Shown piece by piece: positions 57,438 through 64,000 of a DNA stretch of 64,000 nucleotides; the first letter of the stretch is position 1; each line of letters starts with the position of its first letter. Both the position numbers and the translations under genes were made by a program. The notes beneath the pieces are model-generated. The model saw nothing but the letters and a program-made list of their open reading frames with translations. It was not told the origin of the DNA and did not search any database. This DNA is from Ciborinia camelliae (lineage: Eukaryota > Ascomycota > Leotiomycetes > Helotiales > Sclerotiniaceae). The stretch covers positions 2,014,427 through 2,078,426 of the forward strand of contig JANPYM010000010.1 in the NCBI GenBank assembly GCA_025890175.1, given 5' to 3'.

Positions 57438-59800
57438 AGTCGGTTAGACTATTTGAAATTATATTCGGTATTATTATTGTAAAGAACCCATTGCAATAGG
57501 CAGAGGGTAATGTCACACTCGGCCTATGGTTTGAACAGACAGTACGTGCAACTATCGAGGTGACGGTCTTATGATTCCGTACTGAACTCGTTGGATATGA
57601 AATGGATCTGACCCTATTCCCAAGTACCTATGTGTCGTCGTTCGTGGGTCTGAGTGATGGTGTTATAGATTTCATAAAGATTAAGTATTTACTACCTAGG
57701 TACTTCTTGAGAGATGAGAGAAAAAAACCCAAGGTACAAAAGAGTAGAGGAGAGGAAAGTAGAGGAGAGCAAAAGAAAGTAGAGTATAATTCGACAGGTG
57801 AAGATATCTTGAATGGGCAAGTATTGGGCAAGTAGGCACAGTTGAAGATACTGTACTGTACCTTCTAATTGTGGATGGGAGAGGTACCTACTACTACCTA
57901 CAGTATAGTAGTAATTATCCTATCCTCAAGTTGAAGTTTTCTTATTCATGAAATAAAAAGGTGGATGTGGATGTGGATGTGGATGGATGATATCAATATC
58001 CACGATCCCATCTCCATATTATTATGATTGATGGTTGAAAATGGCCTCATGTTTGATTCTTCCTTCAATTCCTGTTCACTGATGTTGGAGCAAGTTACGA
58101 TCCATCGAGCATTCTCGAAATTCCCTGAGGTCGCAGAGATCTGAAAATCAATGGGAGATCTTAATTAAGTAGCATAAGCATAATATGATTGGCTGAGATA
58201 GATATCCATACCCCACCCATAATCCACTGACCTTAATTGACCGACTCCACCAATTACAATCATGCATACCAAGCTTTGTACAGAAATATCAATTTTTCAT
58301 CATAATAAATGTGAAAAATGTAAATAGTATCTCTTTTTAAAGTCTGAAAAGAGAAGATATATCTATAAGATTTTACATATTTTATTTACTAATTATTTCA
58401 AATTGAAAGTATCTAGGTATCATATAGTATAAAAAAGAAAAGAAAATGTAACTCTCCAATTTATAATTATTATAAAAGTAAAAGGTAGAGTTCTCGATTA
58501 GCCAGGGGTCTTTTTCGATTTCATTCCGATGCACAATCCACTTTACTAGAAGCCCGGGCAGCTTAAGAAGCATTTCCGCCATTCCAAATAATACCTTAGC
58601 TGCGTAAGTAGGTAATCAATCATTCAGCCCTTTTCAACTCTTATAAGGTTTAGATAGGTACCTATTATATGATTCTCCCTACGCGGAGGCTAGACCCTTA
58701 GATACACCCCCTAGGTACCTAAGGTAGGAATTTAGTATTCAGATAACCCCATATTTAGAGGGAAAGATCAACAATCTAGCCCTCAAGATGATTCTAGAAT
58801 CTACATCCATTATGGATCGATTTTCCAATCGACAACCAGAGAATACGTCGACGGAAAGCATTGAAGATTTGAAACCCAGACATGATTATATTATCCCAGA
58901 GATCCATTCCAAAGAAGTGAAAACGTTCCATCTCAATTGGGTTTCGAAACACATCCACATCCACGTTCAAGGTTGTCGGTTTGTGTAGCCTTATTTTTTC
59001 AGCTCGTTGGGCCCCTTCATTTTATCCGGCATCCGGGCCATTGGCTTGGAAGCATCTCATCGACGATGTATGTCTGATGAAAATCTTCATCACCCGTCCC
59101 GAAGAACTTTCTTCGCGGGATCTTAGGTAAAAAGAAGAACCTTTTTGAACCTTTTTGCACGCAAGTGTCGTCACATTTTGCATGAAGTCTAATAAATCCT
59201 GTCACTAAAATAGCGTGCCGTTCGAAGGATCAAACATATCCAAATATATTCGTACTACCTAGCCAGCAGTCGCCCTCGGCGATGGTACTACCCACCTTAT
59301 AACCTATCGGCCACGCACTACATCCCCTATAGTCGATTTGTACATCAAGATCGACGGTGATACACGGTGATACGTCCGACTGTAGGTGTGGTAAGAGTAG
59401 TAAAAAAATACCCTTCTGTGAACCAGAACTTATCCGGATACGAAACGTCCGGTTCTGTTGATTTAAAATCCGAATCCAAAAGAAAATGATAAGCTTACCT
59501 CGACACAATTTCTAGGTATCACGATTGGGTAGAGATCGACCATGGATGATGAATGAGCTCAGAATTTTCATCATAGTCAAGGTATAGCTAATTCCTCGCC
59601 TATATCAGGAAAAGGATCGAGATTCCCCTTTACAACGTTTTGACCCCCCTCCGACTTGGTGTACTGGCTCTCGGAAGCCCATTATTCAGATTGTCACACA
59701 ATACTGTTTCTCCTAGTCCTACCATGACAATTCATCCCGCAAAAGATACAGGTCCCTGAAGACATCAATCTACCCATTCACGCCCGTGCCAAGAGTCTCA
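57438..59800. promoter_or_regulatory. frq upstream region and 2.4-kb gene-poor stretch
   Basis: Promoter and probable long 5' leader of frq. Features: CTACCTAGGTA (about 57692), GTGGAT units (57961-57988), a CGAT-CC-ATCG inverted repeat (58098-58107) and CCTAGGTACCTAAGG (about 58710). Small frames at 58382-58582, 58788-58988 and 59017-59508 have no recognisable family. Confidence 0.5.
58098..58107. promoter_or_regulatory. Candidate White Collar (GATC/CGAT) site upstream of frq
   Basis: CGATCCATCG, an inverted pair of CGAT half-sites, lies about 660 bp before the frq start codon. In Neurospora the White Collar complex binds GATC/CGAT-type repeats in the frq promoter. The match is short; function is inference. 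Confidence 0.3.
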
Positions 59801-60337
59801 TCATACCAAACTTTTTCCCATCTTCACAATCTCCAACACCAATCCATCATCTAAAGGCGCATCCGATCTTCCCAATGCCGCGTACCCCATCTTCTCATAG
59901 AAAGCAACTCCACTCAATGTTGAGCCGATCTCAGCCTTCTTGAACCCTGCTTCTATCGCAGCATTCTCACAAGCGCGGATAATCATACCGGCGATTCCTC
60001 TCCGTGTCCAACTGGGATGAACAAAGAAAGCGCGAATCCTCGCACCATCTACTTCAGGGTCCAAGAGCTTCGAATCTCGAGTCGCAAATTGATCTCCTCC
60101 ATACAACGTGGACCTGTAAGATATTCCCCCACATCCAACTATCAAATCTCCGGCCGTCACCACGAAGTAGTTTCCGTCTTTGATGAGTTGGGTATCAACT
60201 CCGTATACTGATTTGAGAGCACCGGCTATTTGGGCTGGCGTGTAATGTTCGACTTGGAGACCTCGGACCGATGCATCGATCAGCGGATGAAGTTGCGGGA
60301 TGTCATCCACGGTGGCTCGGCGAAGTTGGAGATCCAT
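59801..60337 (-). CDS. GNAT-family N-acetyltransferase
   Basis: A single-exon, 178-residue protein filling one GNAT domain. The N-terminal strand and helices read LQLRRATVDDIPQLHPLIDA; YFVVTAGDLIVGCGGI gives strands 2-4; IRAFFVHPSWTRRGIAGMII carries the acetyl-CoA pyrophosphate-binding loop (RRGIAG); and AGFKKAEIGSTLSGVAFYEK and MGYAALG the C-terminal motif. It resembles small-molecule acetyltransferases of the PA4866/ElaA-like type; substrate unknown. No intron and no targeting signal. Confidence 0.9.
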   Translation of the reverse strand: MDLQLRRATVDDIPQLHPLIDASVRGLQVEHYTPAQIAGALKSVYGVDTQLIKDGNYFVVTAGDLIVGCGGISYRSTLYGGDQFATRDSKLLDPEVDGARIRAFFVHPSWTRRGIAGMIIRACENAAIEAGFKKAEIGSTLSGVAFYEKMGYAALGRSDAPLDDGLVLEIVKMGKSLV

Positions 60338-61429
60338 GGCGAATTGGAATGTATTCTTTTCTGGCTACGTAGATTTGTACTTTCTCACCCAGAATGTCCG
60401 ATCGAAATACCTTTATATCAAATATCTACCCACTCTTGAAAGCATTATCGGTCGGGAGATTATCGGAGGTGAATCTTCTCCCAAATGTGATTCTGGGTAT
60501 AGATAACGTACGTATTCTTATCACCAATTATTCACAATTGATAGCACGATGATGAGGTTGCAGTACATCTAGGCACCAGCCAAATGGTTAGGTTACAGTA
60601 CCGAACCTTGAAAATGGCCATCCCTCACGATTTCCGTGTATGGACTGTGGCAGTGCGGCGTTGCGGCGTTGACTGGACTTTTGATTTGGCCAAAAAACGG
60701 AAATATGCCGGTAGGTGGTACGATCAACATAGCCGGATGTCACCCAAGTTTGCTTTGGCCATGGGAAAAGGATTGGTTGTGAGACTCTTTTGAGAGGACT
60801 TTGCGAACCCTCATCTCATCTTCTGACTTGTTCTGGGAATTGATATATTGTTATGTTGATTGGGCGCCATTATGCAGCAAACTTGCCGTATAACACGCAC
60901 CCGTGCTCTTTCCCGTCCAAAAGAATATGTTGGGGCTTAGGTAATCTTAAAGGCTCAATACCTAGATAGCCCGGTACCAGGTACATATAAGGTTTTCAGT
61001 TATCAAATGCCCGTCTAGCTATCTAGGTAATACCTAAGAGGTTAATAAATATGATATCAGTGTAATTGAATGTTCGCATAGATGAGGCTTTCAATCTACT
61101 ACTGTATACTAATAAAGGATGACCGACCAAATCAGATTTTTATATTCAAATCCAGACTAGAGGTGGATAGTCACATGTGGTAATCGCAACTGCTGGTATA
61201 TCGAGGTATCATTTTTTGAACCGATTATAATTATAATTGTCTAGAACCTGTATTAATCCAGTAAATCTCCAGTGAGCAACCTTCACATCCTGCAGGTGCA
61301 ACTACAATAATAATAAATATCGGCCTTGTACGTACCGGTAGGTACCTCACCCATCTCGCACCTGAATCGACCCTAATTAGGGTCTTCGGAACTACGTTTG
61401 AAACATTTTCTTTAGGGTCAAAATGCGAG
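60338..61429. other. Intergenic, 1.1 kb
   Basis: GNAT promoter, then gene-free DNA with several CCTAGGTA/GGTACC motifs (about 60960, 61025, 61338). A 69-codon plus frame at 60584 lacks support. Confidence 0.5.
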
Positions 61430-62667
61430 TTGAAAATCTCTGTATAATCTACATCTTATATTTAGTTTAATATAACTTTACACCAGAATATATTTAATAT
61501 AAAAATTTTATATTAATCGATAAAGCTTTTTAAAAACTTTTAATTGATATAATTTATATTATAATTGAAGCTAACATTTTAATTTTGTATTAAATTAAAA
61601 TAATTATATAGGTTATATAAATATACCACTTTTATAAGTATACGGATTTATATAAATACACATACCTATAAATGAAACCTTATTTTTTTTTGTTGTATAT
61701 TTAATAAACCTATTTTTCAGATTTTATTACAATTTGTTATTTACTTTATTTATTTATTTATCTATTTATTATTTATTTATTATTAATTTGATATTTAAAA
61801 CTTTAAATTTAATATTAATTATTATATAAATAGATTAAATAAAAAGTAAATATATTGTTTTATAAATATCTCAAAAAACTTTCGAATAATATTATTTTTA
61901 AAATTTTAAATTAAAATTTATAAAAGTTATTTCAAATTATAATTTTTATTATAGTTTTTAATATTTATTGGGAGTTTTTTAATAATTTTTATATAAATTT
62001 TATTAATTAGATTATAATTTAAATTATTATAATGAAGGGGGGGTATTAAAAGTTTTAAAATTATAATATATTTTTAAAATTCGAATAATATAAATTTTAA
62101 ATAAAAATAATAAGATTTGAATAAATTATTAGTTTTTTAAAAAATAGGCTTAAATTTTAAAATTATATATATAAACCAATATATATTATTTTTAAAAATT
62201 AATATTTTTCTTATATTTATAAAAATCGAATAATTATATATATTTAAAAAAAAATTAAATTTAATTAAATAATTAAAAAGTTTTTGTATATTTTTATTTT
62301 ATAAATTTTAAAATATAATAATTATATTTAAATTATAAAATGAAATATAAGTTTTTTTAAAATAAATTTTTAAAAAAAATATATAAATTTTTTATTATTT
62401 TTTGAAATTCTAAAATTTGAATAATATATTTATTTTTATAAAATTTCAATTTTTCAATTTAATATAATTATTTTAATATTGAAAAAATTAATATTAATTT
62501 TCATTTTTAATTATTTATAAATAAATTTTATAATATTTTTGAAATTTTGTTTTAATTAATATTTAAAAATAATATACTGTATAGTATAATATATTTAAAT
62601 ATTAAAATTATAATTTATAGTTTTTTTAAATTCAATATATAGTATTAAATTAAAACTATTAAAATTA

Positions 62668-62707
62668 TTTTAAAATATTATGATGTTAACAACATAATAT
62701 TTTAAAA
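62668..62707. repeat. 40-bp palindrome centred on GTTAAC
   Basis: The two 20-bp arms pair at 19 of 20 positions (mismatch at 62683/62692). Related, more mutated copies are centred near 62911 and 62960, and a fragment near 63165. Confidence 0.8.
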
Positions 62708-63165
62708 AAAATATATAAACGTTTTATATTAAAATCAATATAAAACTTTTAGATTATTTATAAAAAATAAAAAATTAATATTAAATTATAGAATATAATT
62801 AAAACTTTTGATTGGTATATTTTTTATTAAATTTAAATAAGGCGTTAGCGATTTGTACTAATTATAAAACTATAAAATATTAAAGCCTAAAGTTTAAAAT
62901 ATTATGTTGTTAATGTTGTAGTATTTTAAAATAGATAAAGATTTAAAATATTACGATATTAGTGATATAGTATTTTAAAAAATTATAGTTATACTTTTAT
63001 TATATTAATATATTAAAATTAATATAAAATTTTTAAATTATTTATGAAATATATAAAATTAATATTAAATTATAAAATATGATTAAAGCTTTTAATTAAT
63101 ATATTTTTTATTAAATTTAAATAAAACACTAACAATCTATATTAATTATAAAATATTAAAAAATG
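62674..63165 (+). repeat. Diverged direct repeat, offset about 284 bp
   Basis: The segment from about 62674 to 62891 and that from about 62946 to 63165 share the same order of phrases, for example AATTAATATTAAATTATA and TATTTTTTATTAAATTTAAA. Confidence 0.7.
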
Positions 63166-63237
63166 ATGTTGTTAATAATATAATATTAAAAAAGTATGTG
63201 TTTATATAAAATCGTATATTTATATAAGTTTTAATAC

Positions 63238-64000
63238 TGTTGGAACAAATAAGTGAATATAGCACGTGATTAGGCATTAGGCTACTAGTGCCTACTACAC
63301 CTATATAGTTCATTTCTTCCTATATCCTTTTAGTTAGAACATTATTAATATTATAGAGATTTATATCATATATTGTTAACCACCTCCATTCCGTATATAC
63401 GTGTTTATATTTCTTGATGTGAATCAATACTAATTAGTTTAAATTCATCAATATATCCTTATTTTTTGAATCTGAGTTCTTTATTTTTGAAATTTACAAA
63501 TTAACAAAATTTATTTATTCAGAAGAGATTCAATCTTTATTATCACAAAGCGTTGTTAATATTTGTGTACGAACGATTTAGATTGAATGCTAAAAAGAAT
63601 GTTTTTTGCGGTGTCACCCAGAAAAGCTATTCAAAAGTTTAGGTTCGAATTCGAATACATGCTTTTCGGCGTAGTATCATTCGTCGAGAATTGATCTACT
63701 TTTTATATGTTTATTACGTATCGGCTTAAGCTAAGCAATCAAAATATATTCTCTTCGAGAGATATAAGAGTTCAGGTTCAAGTTTCGAATTCGAATACAT
63801 ATTTTTCGGCGCGGTGTTATTCGTTGGGAACTGATTTACTTTCTATACGTTTATCACGTACATATAACTCGAGCTAAACATTTCAAAATTTTCGAACTTC
63901 ATTATCTCACCTCGATTTTCTACCTTCAAGTCGATCTTCAAAATACAGATCTCTTAATTGAGCCTTTCTGCCATTTTGCTAGCTTCGAGGTATTCAACAC
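63238..64000. mobile_element. Second copy of the LTR element, mutated and cut by window edge
   Basis: 63238-63429 aligns with the 194-bp LTR at 51572 and 53007 (TGTTGGAACAAATAAGTGAA versus TGTTGGAGCAAATAGGTGAA). The following 570 bp match the interior of the first element in order, up to TTCGAGG.ATTCAACAC at the edge. Most substitutions are C to T or G to A relative to the first copy, the pattern of RIP or cytosine deamination. The right LTR lies outside. Confidence 0.85.

Larger units (their letters stand above)
61430..63237. repeat. Extremely AT-rich block, decayed repeat DNA (RIP-like)
   Basis: About 1.8 kb almost wholly A and T, with no usable frames and hardly any G or C. The transition from ordinary DNA is sharp near 61430. 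Such blocks in ascomycetes are usually repeats destroyed by repeat-induced point mutation. Internal structure survives: 40-bp palindromes and a ~284-bp-spaced direct repeat. Confidence 0.8.

Noticed and set aside
58083..58095. TGTTGGAGCAA, matching the first 11 bases of the LTR
   Set aside because: Homology stops after 11-12 bases; no LTR body follows.
58788..58988. 66-codon plus-strand frame upstream of the GNAT gene
   Set aside because: No recognisable motif, no splice extension and no supporting context.
60584..60793. 69-codon plus-strand frame
   Set aside because: Begins with a non-ATG codon, has no family resemblance and lies in repeat-bearing intergenic DNA.

Overview
The window is eukaryotic nuclear DNA from a filamentous ascomycete. 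Nearly every gene has short introns (about 45-120 bp, GT..AG, often gtatgt/gtaagt donors). The gene set is fungal: a CFEM-type PTH11-like receptor, FRQ clock protein, GH93 exo-arabinanase, PaxU-type DUF829 hydrolase and Hpc2. Intergenic DNA is rich in TACCTAGGTA-like palindromes and C-to-T/G-to-A decayed repeats. The style of the proteins and of the intergenic sequence suggests Leotiomycetes, perhaps Sclerotiniaceae; that is inference. A 10-N gap marks it as a draft scaffold.

Layout. 1-5 kb: 5' end of an MFS exporter (minus), a DUF829 hydrolase, and a seven-exon CFEM/rhodopsin-type membrane receptor. 5-17 kb, housekeeping: NOP56, VPS4, prefoldin subunit 6, SPT7 (SAGA), and a VanZ-like membrane protein. 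17-31 kb: a BTB protein, an RPAP1/Rba50-like protein, HPC2, the mitochondrial citrate carrier, a CBP6/UQCC2-type bc1 assembly factor with a 12-nt first exon, and BSD2. 31-32.3 kb: a decayed methylthioadenosine phosphorylase (MTAP) pseudogene. 34-46 kb: a monocarboxylate-type MFS transporter, a 34-bp GCTCACCGGGAGC array, EXO1, TMA16, MAM33 and an Ariadne-type RBR ubiquitin ligase. 46-51 kb: a wrecked FAD-monooxygenase pseudogene, a six-exon mitochondrial peroxiredoxin and a secreted GH93 enzyme. 51.5-53.2 kb: a short non-autonomous LTR element with a perfect 5-bp target duplication. 54-60 kb: the clock gene frq and a GNAT acetyltransferase. From about 61.4 kb: 1.8 kb of extremely AT-rich decayed DNA with repeated palindromes, then a second, heavily mutated copy of the same LTR element running off the right edge.

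Several genes are arranged head to head and probably share promoters: VPS4/PFD6, SPT7/VanZ, RBA50/HPC2, CBP6/BSD2, EXO1/TMA16 and PRX/GH93. There is no sign of a biosynthetic cluster. The most unusual material is the repeat fraction. The two LTRs of the 51.5-kb element differ at ten sites, and every one is A in the left and G in the right. The element's interior carries an iterated hairpin. The AT block carries a repeated 40-bp palindrome.
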